Source: Actinoplanes oryzae
Lineage (GTDB): Bacteria; Actinomycetota; Actinomycetes; Mycobacteriales; Micromonosporaceae
DNA length: 63,042 nucleotides
Assembly (NCBI RefSeq): GCF_030757795.1
Contig: NZ_JAUQWH010000038.1
Span: 1 to 63,042, forward strand
Direction: 5' to 3'
The translations under genes were made by a program, and so were the position numbers. Below the pieces are notes generated by a model. It worked only from the letters and a program-made list of their open reading frames with translations. It was not told the origin of the DNA and made no database searches. Of the stretch, positions 27,601-36,977 are shown one piece after another. Numbering within the stretch: position 1 is the first letter of the stretch; each line of letters opens with the position of its first letter.

Positions 27601-30044
27601 GCGCGCTCGACGGGCTGGCCGCCTTCGGGGACGCGGTCGCCGCCGACATCTACGTGGCGTGGGAGAACCAGTCGGAGGACTTCGACGCCATGGCCGCCGC
27701 CCTCCAGGAGGTGCTGCGGGCGCACCCGGCCGGGGCCGGCCGGATCACGTTCACCGTGGCCGGCCGCAACGGCGCGGTGATGCACCACCACTTCACGTTC
27801 CGCGACGGCGTCGAGGACCGGCTCATCCGGGGCATCCACCCGTACATCGCGCAGCGCATGCAGCTGGAGCGCTGGCGCAAGTTCGACCTCACCCGGCTGC
27901 GCGCGGCCGACGAGGAGGTCTACCTCTTCCAGGCCGTCGCGCAGGGCAACCCGTCCGACGACCGGCTCGTCGCCTTCGCCCAGGTCCGCGACCTGACCGA
28001 GCTGCGCGAGCAGGACGGCCGCCTGGTCGCCCTGCCCACCGCCGAGGACACGATCGCGACCTGCCTCGACTCCATCCGCCGTGCGCAGGCGCGCCGGGCG
28101 TCGAAGCAGAGGTTCAACACCAACCGCATCGTCCTGTACGTGTGGCCGCCCATCGACATCACCCAGGAGGAAGTGGAGACGCTCGCCGCCCGGGTGCTCC
28201 CGACGACGGCCGGCGCGGGTCTCGAGGAGATCCAGTTCATCGCCCGCCGCCGGGACCGCGGCACGGGTGCCCTGGTGAAGACGTCGGTGCGGATCGCGCT
28301 CGGCGTCACGGGCGGCGCGGAGGTCACGTTCGGCGAGCTGACCGACGAGCCCGTCGAGCCGCTGGACGACTACCGGCTCAAGGTGCTGCGGGCGGCGGCG
28401 CGCAACACCGTCTACCCGTACGAGCTGACGGGGTTGCTCGGGTCCTTCCGCGAGTACGACCTCGCCGCCTCGGGGGTCCTGGAGCCCGTCGACCGGCCCA
28501 AGGGGCAGAACAAGGCGGCCATCGTCGCCGGCGTGGTGACGACCCCGACCGCGCGGCACCCGGAGGGCATCACGCGCGTGGTGCTGCTCGGCGACCCGAC
28601 CAAGGCGCTCGGCGCGCTGTCCGAGCCGGAGTGCCGCCGCGTGATCGCCGCGCTGGACCTGGCCGAGCAGATGCGCGTGCCGCTGGAGTGGTACGCGCTG
28701 TCCGCCGGCGCCCGGATCTCCATGGAGTCCGGCACCGAGAACATGGACTGGGTGGCCGCCGCGCTCAAGCGGATCGTCGAGTTCACCCAGGACGGCGGCG
28801 AGATCAACATCGTGGTCGCGGGCATCAACGTGGGCGCCCAGCCCTACTGGAACGCCGAGGCCACGATGCTCATGCACACCAAGGGCATCCTGGTCATGAC
28901 GCCCGACTCGGCGATGGTGCTGACGGGCAAGCAGTCGCTCGACTTCTCCGGCGGCGTGTCGGCCGAGGACAACTTCGGCATCGGCGGCTACGACCGGGTG
29001 ATGGGGCCGAACGGGCAGGCGCAGTACTGGGCGCCCACGCTGCCGGCGGCGCGCGACGTGCTCATGGCCTACTACGAGCACTCGTACGTGGTCCCGGGCG
29101 AGTCCGGTCCGCGGCGCACGACCACGTCCGACCCGGTCGACCGGGACATCTCGGACTTCCCGCACGCGACCGGGGACTTCACCACGGTCGGGCAGATCTT
29201 CTCGGCGGCGCACAACCCCGACCGGAAGAAGCCGTTCGACATCCGGACGGTCATGCGGGCCGTGTCCGACCAGGACTTCCCGGTGCTGGAGCGCTGGGCG
29301 GGCATGGCGGACGCGGAGACGGCGGCGGTGCAGGACGTGCACCTCGGCGGCATCCCGGTCACGCTGCTGGGCATCGAGTCGCGGTCGGTGCCGCGGCGCG
29401 GGTTCCCGCCCACCGACGGCCCGGACACGTACACGGCGGGCACGCTCTTCCCCCGCTCGTCGAAGAAGGCCGCCCGCGCCATCAACGCGGCCTCGGGCAA
29501 CCGCCCGCTGGTCGTGCTGGCCAACCTCTCCGGCTTCGACGGCTCCCCCGAGTCGATGCGCAAGCTGCAGCTGGAGTACGGCGCCGAGATCGGCCGGGCG
29601 ATCGTCAACTTCCGCGGCCCGATCGTCTTCTGCGTGATCTCGCGCTACCACGGCGGCGCGTTCGTCGTCTTCTCCAAGGCGCTCAACCCGGCCATGACAG
29701 TGCTGGCGCTGGAGGGCTCCTTCGCCTCGGTGCTGGGCGGCGCCCCGGCCGCGGCGGTCGTCTTCTCCGGCGACGTCAAGGCCCGGACGGCGGCGGACCC
29801 GCGGATCCGGGAGCTGGAGGCGCGTGTGGCCGCGGCGACCGGCACCGAGAAGGCCGGGCTCTCCGCGGAGCTGGACGAGCTGCGCGGCTCGGTGCGCGCC
29901 GAGAAGCTGGGTGAGGTCGCCGCCGAGTTCGACCGCATTCACAACATCCAGCGCGCGGTCGAGGTCGGCTCGGTCGACGCGGTGATCAGTGCCGCCGAGC
30001 TCCGGCCGAAGATCATCGAGGCCATCGAGGCGCGCCTGCGCTGA
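24651..30044 (+). CDS. single-chain multidomain acyl-CoA carboxylase (biotin carboxylase-BCCP-carboxyltransferase)
   Basis: Carboxylates acetyl- or propionyl-CoA with ATP, bicarbonate and biotin; feeds fatty-acid and polyketide precursors. About 1797 residues carrying all steps on one chain. Biotin carboxylase 1-450 (RVAIVNRGEAAVRLI, KATAGGGGRGIR, FLEVNTRLQVEHPITE); biotin domain with K621 in LEAMKMENV; a central helical region (about 700-1200) with IHPYIAQRMQLERW, like eukaryotic ACC; carboxyltransferase about 1250-1797 (SGARISMESGTENMDW, EDNFGIGGYDRVMGPNG, LSGFDGSPESMRK, YHGGAFVVFSK). Start GTG 24651 follows AGGAGG at 10 bases. Such fused enzymes occur sporadically in bacteria, for example in Deinococcus; most actinobacteria use separate subunits. 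Monocistronic, closed by a strong terminator. The substrate is inferred only. Confidence 0.93.
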   Translation: MFSRVAIVNRGEAAVRLIHAVRDLAAETGQPIETVALYTDVDRTATFVREADLAVDLGPASARPYLDLKVLEHALVESGADAAWVGWGFVAEDPAFAELCEKIGITFVGPSADAMRKLGDKIGAKLIAEEVGVPVAPWSRGAVESLEAATEAAAGIGYPLMLKATAGGGGRGIRVIRSADELADAYERTSQEAARAFGSGIVFLERLVTGARHVEVQVIADGQGTAWALGVRDCSVQRRNQKVIEESASPVLPPNRITELKESAERLAVRVGYRGAATVEFLYHPGEDLLAFLEVNTRLQVEHPITESTTGFDLVKAQLHVASGNRLEGTPPAERGHAVEARLNAEDPDRDFAPSPGRIVRLDLPAGPGIRVDTGVSEGDTIPADFDSMIAKIIAYGADREEALARLRRAMAETTVIIEGGATNKSFVLDLLDQPEVIDGSADTGWIDRVRAEGRLVSHRHSAVALAAAAIEAYEEEERAERQRLLSTAFGGRPQVQHRSGTPLDLKLRGASYRIRVARVGAHRFRVGIEAGGEMATADVELDRYDTHTGQITVNGSRHRLLTGTHGPIHLVEVDGVTHRVSRDEGGVLRSPMPALVVATPLAVGAEVEAGAPVLVLEAMKMENVLRAPFRARLKELVVAVGTQVESGAPLLRLEPLGDGAEAEQAAGEAVELDLPAPRSPGREQLSRGLEDLRSLLLGYDVDPVDERRVLAGYLAARGPQRPLEGELELLSLFADLAELSRNRPAGEDAASDTHVHSAREFFHTYLQSLDVERAGLPASFQAKLTKVLRHYGVTELERSAALESAVFRIFLAQQRSAADVRIVTTVLRTWLTEAPPEDALREPTGLALERLVAATQVRFPVVADLARGVVFAWFAQPLLRRERARVYADVRRHLRHLDADPQAADRGDRIAEMVRSTEPLVRLLGQRLLRADLDNTVMLEVLNRRYYGNKSLTALRTTDRFVVAERTDGTIVSAAVRFDELGSALDGLAAFGDAVAADIYVAWENQSEDFDAMAAALQEVLRAHPAGAGRITFTVAGRNGAVMHHHFTFRDGVEDRLIRGIHPYIAQRMQLERWRKFDLTRLRAADEEVYLFQAVAQGNPSDDRLVAFAQVRDLTELREQDGRLVALPTAEDTIATCLDSIRRAQARRASKQRFNTNRIVLYVWPPIDITQEEVETLAARVLPTTAGAGLEEIQFIARRRDRGTGALVKTSVRIALGVTGGAEVTFGELTDEPVEPLDDYRLKVLRAAARNTVYPYELTGLLGSFREYDLAASGVLEPVDRPKGQNKAAIVAGVVTTPTARHPEGITRVVLLGDPTKALGALSEPECRRVIAALDLAEQMRVPLEWYALSAGARISMESGTENMDWVAAALKRIVEFTQDGGEINIVVAGINVGAQPYWNAEATMLMHTKGILVMTPDSAMVLTGKQSLDFSGGVSAEDNFGIGGYDRVMGPNGQAQYWAPTLPAARDVLMAYYEHSYVVPGESGPRRTTTSDPVDRDISDFPHATGDFTTVGQIFSAAHNPDRKKPFDIRTVMRAVSDQDFPVLERWAGMADAETAAVQDVHLGGIPVTLLGIESRSVPRRGFPPTDGPDTYTAGTLFPRSSKKAARAINAASGNRPLVVLANLSGFDGSPESMRKLQLEYGAEIGRAIVNFRGPIVFCVISRYHGGAFVVFSKALNPAMTVLALEGSFASVLGGAPAAAVVFSGDVKARTAADPRIRELEARVAAATGTEKAGLSAELDELRGSVRAEKLGEVAAEFDRIHNIQRAVEVGSVDAVISAAELRPKIIEAIEARLR

Positions 30045-30064
30045 TTGCGCCTTTATGACATAAA

Positions 30065-30096
30065 GACGACCCGGCGGCTGCCGGGTCGTCTTTTTT
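30065..30096 (+). terminator. rho-independent terminator after acyl-CoA carboxylase
   Basis: Perfect 11-bp stem GACGACCCGGC / GCCGGGTCGTC (30065-30075, 30080-30090) with loop GGCT, followed by six T (30091-30096). Textbook intrinsic terminator 20 bases after the stop codon. Confidence 0.95.
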
Positions 30097-30395
30097 GATG
30101 GCCGTCGAAGGCCTGCATGCTGCACGAACTTTTGTCGCCCCGAATCACAAGACCCTCTTCACATGGTGAATACCTCTGCACTCATAGAGTTCAATGCGTT
30201 GAGGCCCCGTTAATGTCCAAGCTTGCCGCGCGGGGGCGCGGCTCGACGGGGGATCACGGGGAGGTCTGCACCGGCTGATCAGCAGCCGGCAGCTCGCGGC
30301 TCGCGAGGCTCAGGACGCTCGGCCACGCACGCATCCGCTCCAGGAATGCGTGTGGATAAACGTTTCCTCATTCGCCGATTATCACGTCGGCGCCA

Positions 30396-30423
30396 TTGAC
30401 GCGCGCGCCCACGGCAATTTATC
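30396..30423 (+). promoter_or_regulatory. possible promoter of the Rhs toxin gene
   Basis: TTGACG (30396-30401), 16 bases, TTTATC (30418-30423), about 50 bases before the chosen GTG start. The rest of the 30097-30473 gap shows no gene; it is less GC-rich than its surroundings around 30120-30220. Confidence 0.4.
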
Positions 30424-30473
30424 GCCGGCGGTGACGCGGCACTGTGGCGCGTCGACAGAAAGGTACGAATGAC

Positions 30474-33400
30474 GTGGGGCTCTATCGAAAGATCATAGCG
30501 TTCGCCACCATACCCGTGACGGTCGCCGCGCTCGGCTCGCACCCGCGCGCGGTCTCGGCCGCACCCGCGGCGCCGGCCCGGGCACCGGCCGGCGATGTCC
30601 GGCCCGCCGCGGCATCCTGTGCACCGGGCACCACCCCGGTCGCCGCCGTGCTCCGGCAGGCACCGGCGGCCCGGGCCCTGCGGGTGGCCGCGACGGCGGC
30701 TACCGCCCCGGCCTACTCCGCGCCCGACGCGCCGCGCCGCATGATCCCCGGCGACGAATACCTGGTCCGGGTGACCGTGGTCAACCCGACGGCGCAGGTG
30801 CTGCCCGCGGCGACGTACGTCCTGTCGTACCGGTGGGCGCTGGCCGACGGCAAGGACGCCACCGAGAACGGCAACCGGCTCGAGACGGCCCTGCCCGCCG
30901 ACCTCGCCCCCGGCGCGAGCGTCACTGTCGACGCGCGGGTGAAGGCGCCGGAGCGCGCCGACATCGGCAACAGCCGGGAACAGTTCCTGCTGCGCTGGGA
31001 CCTGCGTGACCGGATCGCGCGCACGTGGCTCTCCGACACCGCCGGCGTACCGTTCCTCGAGCAGCCGGTCACCGTGGAACACCCCACCTCCGACCAGCTC
31101 GGCCTGGAGAACTTCTACCACTACGCCGGCGGGGGCACCGGCGCCGGCTCGCAGCTGCTGGTCAACCAGTTCTCCGGCAACGCCGTGTTCGACTACGCCC
31201 CGATCTCGAACCCCAGCCGCGGCCTGGCCACGTTCGTCCGGCTGGCCTACAACAGCCAGGACAGCTCCAACTCCTACCTCGGCTACGGCTGGTCGCTGTC
31301 CACCTCGACGCTGCACCGGCTGGGGTCGCCGCTGCAGTTCGACGGGCCCGGCGACAAGCCGGCGCAGGTGACGCTCGTCGACGGCGACGGCACCGGGCAC
31401 ATCTTCGAGCGCAACGCGGCCGGCGGCTACGACAGCCCGGCCGGGGTCAACCTGCTGCTGCAGCGCACCACCGGCACCGACGACGCGCGGCGCTGGTCCA
31501 TCACGTCGCCGGACCGCACGACGATGTTCTTCGACGCGCGTGGCCAGCAGAGCGTGAGCGTCGACCGCAACGGCAACGAACTGACGTTCCACTACGTGCA
31601 GGGTGTCATCAACAACCGCACCACCGCTGTGCTGACCCACCTGACCGACGCCACCGGCCGGCGCACGCTGACTCTCGACTACTACCAGCCGGGTGACAGC
31701 TACTCCTACTTCGACGGCACCGTCAAGAAGTCCGCCACCAGCCTGGCCAACGCCGCCATCACCTACCAGTTGCGCAGCGTCACCGATGTCTCCGGGCGGA
31801 CGATCACGTTCACCTACACCACCGAGGGCCAGCTCGCCGAGGTCATCGACGGCGCGGGCTCGAACGAGCCCAAGGCGTTCGGCTTCTTCTACGACGCCAC
31901 GCAGGGCGAGCGCAACACCAAGCTGGTTCGCGTCGTCGACCCGAACGGCAACGCGAGCAACGTCCGCTACCACGGCGCGACATCCGACGAGTTCCACCGC
32001 TGGCGCGTCGAGCGGTTCGGCGACCGGCTCGACCGCGGCACCACCTTCGCGTACGCCGACGCGGACGGCGCCGCGGGCTCGCGCGTCACCACCGTGGTGA
32101 CCGACGCGAACGGCCATGCCACCACCTCGGGCCTCGACGGCTTCGGCCGTGCCGACAAGCTCGTCAACGCCAAGGGCGAGACCACCGAGATGGTGTGGGA
32201 CGCCGACAACAACGTCGTACGGCTGCGCGAGGACAATCAGGCGCTGTCCACCTGGGTCTACGACCCGAAGACCGGATACCCGCTGGAGATCCGCGACGCC
32301 GAGGCGAACGCGCGCGACCTGCCGCCGGCCCGGCTGGAATACCGCACCGAGCTGAACGGCTTCGTCGCCGACCTGACCGGCAAGGTGTCGCCGGCGGGCC
32401 GCCGCTGGCAGTTCGTCCACGACGACCGCGGCAACCTGGTCGCGGTGACCGACCCGAAGGGCACGGCGACCGCGCAGGACGGCGACTTCACCAGCCGGTA
32501 CGCGTACGACGAACTCGGCCATCTGGTCCGCACGACCGATGCCAACGGGCACACCACCGAGTACGCCGACTACGACGCCAACGGCTACCCGCGGCGCATC
32601 ACCGACGCGCTGGGATGCGCGAGCTTCTTCACCTATGACGCGGCCGGCAACACCACGTCCACTGTCGACGCCCGCCGGATCACGCGGACGTTCACGTACG
32701 ACATCTTCAAGCGGCCGCTGCTGACCCGGGTCCCGAAGGACCAGGCCGCCGGGCAGGTCATCGTGACGCCCGGGCCGAAGTACGACGCCAACGACAACAT
32801 CATCCAGCTGACCAGCGCGAACGGCGCGGTGACGACCGCCAGGTACGACGAGCGTGACCAGGTCGTGTCGGTGTCCGCGCCGAAGGACACCCCCGGCGGG
32901 CCGGCCAAGACCAGCACGTCGGTGTACGACCCGGTCGGCAACCTGATCCGCCAGACCGAGGCCAAGGGCACGCTCACCACCGGCGACGACAACGACTTCG
33001 TCACCACGTACCGCTACGACGAGGTCGACCAGCTCATCGAGTCCGTCGACGCCGACGGCGGGCGCAGCACGGCCACCTACGACCGGGTCGGAAACCTGCT
33101 GACGGTGACCGACCCGAAGCGCAACGCCACGGCGGACCCGGACGACGTGACCAGCCGCTACACCTACGATCTCAACCGCCGGGTCACCGCCGTCACGGAC
33201 GCGGCCGGGCACACCGCCCGAACCGCGTACGACAACGACGGGCTGGTCGTGTCGACCACCGACGAGGAGAACAACACCAGCACCGTCGTCCTGGACGAGC
33301 GCGGCATGCAGTCCGAGGTGCGTTCCGTGCACGCCGGCGGCCGGGTCTTCACCACCCGCTACCTCTACGACCAGGTCGGCAACCCGATCCGCACGGAGAC

Positions 33401-36400
33401 CCCGCGCGGGGTGGAGACCACCGACGACCCGCACGACTTCGCCCAGTCGTACGTGTACGACGCGGTGAACCGGCTGGTCGAGGAGCATCTGCCGTTCGAC
33501 ACCGGCGATACCGGGGTGGGCACCCCGGACAAGATCTTCTACGGCTACGACGAGATCGGGCAGCTCACCGAGGTCAGCAACCCGCCCTCGGACGGCCAGT
33601 CGGTGCGCACCGTCACCCGCAACGCGTACTACGACAACGGCTGGCTGCGGCGCAGCACCGACCCGTTCGGCATCACCGCCAACTACGACTACAACGCGGT
33701 CGGCGAGCAGACCAACCGCACGCTCATCAGTGCGGGCGGCGCGTCCACCCGCACGATGACCTGGGACTATTTCCCGGACGGCAAGGTGCGGTCGCGGTCC
33801 GACGACGGCATCCCGGTCGGGCAGCACGCCGTGCTCGTCGACAACTCCGACCCGAACGACACCGAAGCCGCCGGGGCCTGGGACACGCTCACGTCCGACA
33901 CCGGCTACGAGGGCTTCGACTACCGGGTCGCGGCCGCGGGCGCCCAGTCCTACAGCTGGAAGGCCGACATTCCGGCCGACGGCACCTACGAGGTCTTCGT
34001 ACGATCGCCGCGCGGCACGGCCACCGACGCGAAGTACACCGTCGAACACAACGGCGGCAGCACCGAACGCACTGTCGACCAGTCGCAGCACGGCGGCGCC
34101 TGGGTGAGCCTGGGTCGCTACGCGTTCACCGAGGACAACCGCCGCACGATCACGCTGAGCGCCCAGGCCGACGGTCCGGTGGTGGCCGACGCGGTGCGCC
34201 TGATCCGCGACAACAGCGGCGAGGCGGACACCGAGAAGAAGACGTTCACCCACGAGTACGACCCGAACGGCAACCTCACCGCGCTGCTCGACACCAGCTC
34301 CGGCGCCCGTGTCGACCGGTACGCCGTGGCCTACGACGAGCTGAACCGGGCCACCAGCGTCGAGGAGCGCGACGGCGGCACCGTGCGCAACACGACGCGC
34401 TACAGCTACGACCCGAACGGCAACCTCCTCGACTGGCGCCACGACGACCAGCGGGCGACCTTCGCCTACGACGATCCGCGCGACCTGGTCACCAAGGTGG
34501 TCAACGCGGCGGCCGACGGCGGCGACGCGCGGACGAGCACGTTCGACTACACCGCGCGCGGGCACATCCGCCGGCAGGTCAAGCCGAACGGCAACACGGT
34601 CGACTTCACCTACTACGCCGACGGGCTGCTGCGCACCCAGGTGGAGAAGAAGTCCGGCGGCACCGTGGTCAACCAGCACGAGCTGGAATACAACGCCAAC
34701 TCGCACAAGACCAGGGACACCGCCCACGTGCAGAACGCCGACAACAAGTCGGCGTTCCTCGACAACGTCTTCACCTACGACTACGACCCGCGCGACCGGA
34801 TCCGCAAGGTCACCAAGACCGGCAACGACGCGTCGGCCGAGACGTACGAGCACGACGCGAACAGCAACGTGATCCGCCAGGTCGTGGAGGACAAGACCTC
34901 GACCTTCCGGTACGACCGCAACCGGCTGGCCTCCTCCACCGCCGACGGCGAGACGTTCCAGTACGCCTACGACCCGTTCGGCCGGCTCAGCAAGGTGAGC
35001 AGCGGCGGCGAGCAGACCGAACGCCACGTCTACGACGGCTTCGACCGCGTGTCCGAGCACCGCCAGGGCACCGGCGCGGCCGCGGTCACCACCAGGTACG
35101 CGTACGACCCGCTCGACCGTACGGTCACCCGCACCTCGAAGGCCGGCAGCGGCGACGCGAAGACCACGCAGCTCGACTATCTCGGCCTGTCCGAGCAGGT
35201 GCTCACCGAGCGCGTCGACGGCGACGTGCGCAAGTCCTACCAGTACTCCCCGCTCGGCGAGCTGCTCAGCCAGATCAGCACCCCGGCCACCGGCGAGCGG
35301 GAGCAGTCCTACTACGGCTACAACACCAAGTCCGACGTCGAGAGCCTCACCGACGAGGACGGCGACAACCGTTCCACGTACGGCTACACGGCGTACGGCA
35401 GCGACGACACCGCCTCGTTCACCGGCGTCGACAAGCCCGACCCGGCCAACCCGGACGCCGAGCCGGACAACGTCTACCGGTTCAACACCAAGCGCCTCGA
35501 CCCGGCGTCGGGCACCTACGACATGGGCTTCCGCGACTACAGCCCGGCGCAGAACAGGTTCCTCACGCTCGACCTCTACAACGGCGCGCTCGCGGATCTG
35601 AGCCTCAGCACCAACCCGTACACGATGAACCGCTATTCGTTCGGCGGCGGCAACCCGATCTCGATGATCGACCTCGACGGGCACTGGCCGTCGTGGAGCG
35701 ACATCGGGCACGGCGCCCTGGACGTGGTCGGCCTGGTCCCGGTCGTCGGAGAGGTCGCCGACCTGGCCAACGGCGCCTGGTACGCCGCCGAGGGGAACTA
35801 CGTCGACGCCGCCCTGTCGTTCTCGTCCGCGATCCCGCTGGTCGGCTATGGCGCGACGGCGGTCAAGGCCGGCAAGTACGCCGCCAAGGGCATCGACGCG
35901 GTGCAGACCGGCACGAAAGCCGTCGACGACGTGGCGACCGCCGGGCGCAAGGCACCGGACGTCGCGCCGCCGCCCGCGAAGACCGGCCCGGACGTGCCGG
36001 CAGCGCCCGGCAAGCCGGCCGGCGGCGCCCCGGCCGGGGGTGCCCCACCGGCGAAGACCGGCGGCGCCCCACCCGCCCCGAAACAGCCCGCGGCACCGGC
36101 CGCTCCGCCGAAGGCGCCGGAAGCCCCGAAGGCCCCCGACGCGGCCGGTGGCGCCAGCTGCCCGCTGCCGAACAGCTTCGCCCCCGGCACGGCGGTGGTG
36201 CTGGCCGACGGCACCAGCAAGCCCATCGAGCAGATCCGCACCGGCGACAAGGTGCTGTCCACCGACCCGGTGACCGGGCGCACCGAGGCCCGGGCGGTCA
36301 CCGCCACCATCACCGGACAGGGCGTCAAGAAGCTCGTCGAGGTCGCCATCGACACCGACGGTGCGCGCGGCCCCGCCGTCGCCACGGTGATCGCCACCGC

Positions 36401-36965
36401 CGGCCACCCGTTCTGGGTGGACGACCAGGGCCGCTGGGTCGACGCCGGCGACCTGGCCCGCGGCGACTGGACGCGCACCGGCCGCGGCGACATGGCCCGG
36501 GTGGTGTCGATCCGCGAGTGGACGGCACCGCAGCGGGTGCACAACCTCACGGTCGACGGCCTGCACACGTACTACGTGCTGGCCGGGGACACACCGGTGC
36601 TGGTCCACAACGCCAACCCGGCGCGCAAGTGCGAGCTGTTGTCGCCCGGCCCGTTCGCCCAGGCCTCCGTGCCGGCGTCCCGGTTCGGTCAGGTCACCGA
36701 CGCCGAGCAGCGGGTCATCAACGTGCTGGGCGACCTGTTCGGCTGCCACCACTGCGGCGCCCGGGTCTCCGGTCTGCCGAACGGCAACTGGATCGGCGAC
36801 CACATGCCGGTGACGTCGCTGGTCCGGCCCGGCACACCGCAACGGCTGTTCCCGCACTGTGACGCCTGCCGCGCCAGCCAGGGCGGCGTCGCGAGCCAGG
36901 TCGTGCAGGGCCGCGCGCCGGGCATGCGGCGGTTGCCCTCCGGCCTGTACGTCCCGAGACGGTGA
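30474..36965 (+). CDS. secreted RHS-repeat polymorphic toxin with Hint and HNH-like nuclease domain
   Basis: 2163-residue exported toxin. The signal peptide (about 1-27, ending AVSA-AP) is followed by an N-terminal domain and dozens of RHS/YD repeats (TYDRVGNLLTV, YDYNAVGEQTNR), about 230-1700, forming the cocoon that encloses the toxin. The core ends at RDYSPAQNRFLTLDL and MIDLDGHWPSW. After an Ala/Pro-rich linker comes an intein-like Hint domain with C1896, NSFAPGTAVVLADGT, AGHPFWV and terminal H2045-N2046, predicted to cut off the tip. The tip (2047-2163) holds C2091-x2-C2094, D2109-H2110 in WIGDHMPV and C2129-x2-C2132 in PHCDAC, a zinc-stabilised HNH/endonuclease-VII-like pattern, so a DNase is likely. 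GTG 30474 gives a clean signal peptide; GTG 30444 is less likely. A candidate immunity gene follows 12 bases later. Confidence 0.92.
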   Translation: MGLYRKIIAFATIPVTVAALGSHPRAVSAAPAAPARAPAGDVRPAAASCAPGTTPVAAVLRQAPAARALRVAATAATAPAYSAPDAPRRMIPGDEYLVRVTVVNPTAQVLPAATYVLSYRWALADGKDATENGNRLETALPADLAPGASVTVDARVKAPERADIGNSREQFLLRWDLRDRIARTWLSDTAGVPFLEQPVTVEHPTSDQLGLENFYHYAGGGTGAGSQLLVNQFSGNAVFDYAPISNPSRGLATFVRLAYNSQDSSNSYLGYGWSLSTSTLHRLGSPLQFDGPGDKPAQVTLVDGDGTGHIFERNAAGGYDSPAGVNLLLQRTTGTDDARRWSITSPDRTTMFFDARGQQSVSVDRNGNELTFHYVQGVINNRTTAVLTHLTDATGRRTLTLDYYQPGDSYSYFDGTVKKSATSLANAAITYQLRSVTDVSGRTITFTYTTEGQLAEVIDGAGSNEPKAFGFFYDATQGERNTKLVRVVDPNGNASNVRYHGATSDEFHRWRVERFGDRLDRGTTFAYADADGAAGSRVTTVVTDANGHATTSGLDGFGRADKLVNAKGETTEMVWDADNNVVRLREDNQALSTWVYDPKTGYPLEIRDAEANARDLPPARLEYRTELNGFVADLTGKVSPAGRRWQFVHDDRGNLVAVTDPKGTATAQDGDFTSRYAYDELGHLVRTTDANGHTTEYADYDANGYPRRITDALGCASFFTYDAAGNTTSTVDARRITRTFTYDIFKRPLLTRVPKDQAAGQVIVTPGPKYDANDNIIQLTSANGAVTTARYDERDQVVSVSAPKDTPGGPAKTSTSVYDPVGNLIRQTEAKGTLTTGDDNDFVTTYRYDEVDQLIESVDADGGRSTATYDRVGNLLTVTDPKRNATADPDDVTSRYTYDLNRRVTAVTDAAGHTARTAYDNDGLVVSTTDEENNTSTVVLDERGMQSEVRSVHAGGRVFTTRYLYDQVGNPIRTETPRGVETTDDPHDFAQSYVYDAVNRLVEEHLPFDTGDTGVGTPDKIFYGYDEIGQLTEVSNPPSDGQSVRTVTRNAYYDNGWLRRSTDPFGITANYDYNAVGEQTNRTLISAGGASTRTMTWDYFPDGKVRSRSDDGIPVGQHAVLVDNSDPNDTEAAGAWDTLTSDTGYEGFDYRVAAAGAQSYSWKADIPADGTYEVFVRSPRGTATDAKYTVEHNGGSTERTVDQSQHGGAWVSLGRYAFTEDNRRTITLSAQADGPVVADAVRLIRDNSGEADTEKKTFTHEYDPNGNLTALLDTSSGARVDRYAVAYDELNRATSVEERDGGTVRNTTRYSYDPNGNLLDWRHDDQRATFAYDDPRDLVTKVVNAAADGGDARTSTFDYTARGHIRRQVKPNGNTVDFTYYADGLLRTQVEKKSGGTVVNQHELEYNANSHKTRDTAHVQNADNKSAFLDNVFTYDYDPRDRIRKVTKTGNDASAETYEHDANSNVIRQVVEDKTSTFRYDRNRLASSTADGETFQYAYDPFGRLSKVSSGGEQTERHVYDGFDRVSEHRQGTGAAAVTTRYAYDPLDRTVTRTSKAGSGDAKTTQLDYLGLSEQVLTERVDGDVRKSYQYSPLGELLSQISTPATGEREQSYYGYNTKSDVESLTDEDGDNRSTYGYTAYGSDDTASFTGVDKPDPANPDAEPDNVYRFNTKRLDPASGTYDMGFRDYSPAQNRFLTLDLYNGALADLSLSTNPYTMNRYSFGGGNPISMIDLDGHWPSWSDIGHGALDVVGLVPVVGEVADLANGAWYAAEGNYVDAALSFSSAIPLVGYGATAVKAGKYAAKGIDAVQTGTKAVDDVATAGRKAPDVAPPPAKTGPDVPAAPGKPAGGAPAGGAPPAKTGGAPPAPKQPAAPAAPPKAPEAPKAPDAAGGASCPLPNSFAPGTAVVLADGTSKPIEQIRTGDKVLSTDPVTGRTEARAVTATITGQGVKKLVEVAIDTDGARGPAVATVIATAGHPFWVDDQGRWVDAGDLARGDWTRTGRGDMARVVSIREWTAPQRVHNLTVDGLHTYYVLAGDTPVLVHNANPARKCELLSPGPFAQASVPASRFGQVTDAEQRVINVLGDLFGCHHCGARVSGLPNGNWIGDHMPVTSLVRPGTPQRLFPHCDACRASQGGVASQVVQGRAPGMRRLPSGLYVPRR

Positions 36966-36977
36966 GGGGCCGCGACA

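Noticed and set aside
24633..30125. A 1830-codon open frame antisense to the acyl-CoA carboxylase gene
   Set aside because: Composition is Arg/Gly/Leu/Asp/His-rich and repetitive, as produced by the mirror of GC-rich codons; no family motif, and the sense frame has full domain support.
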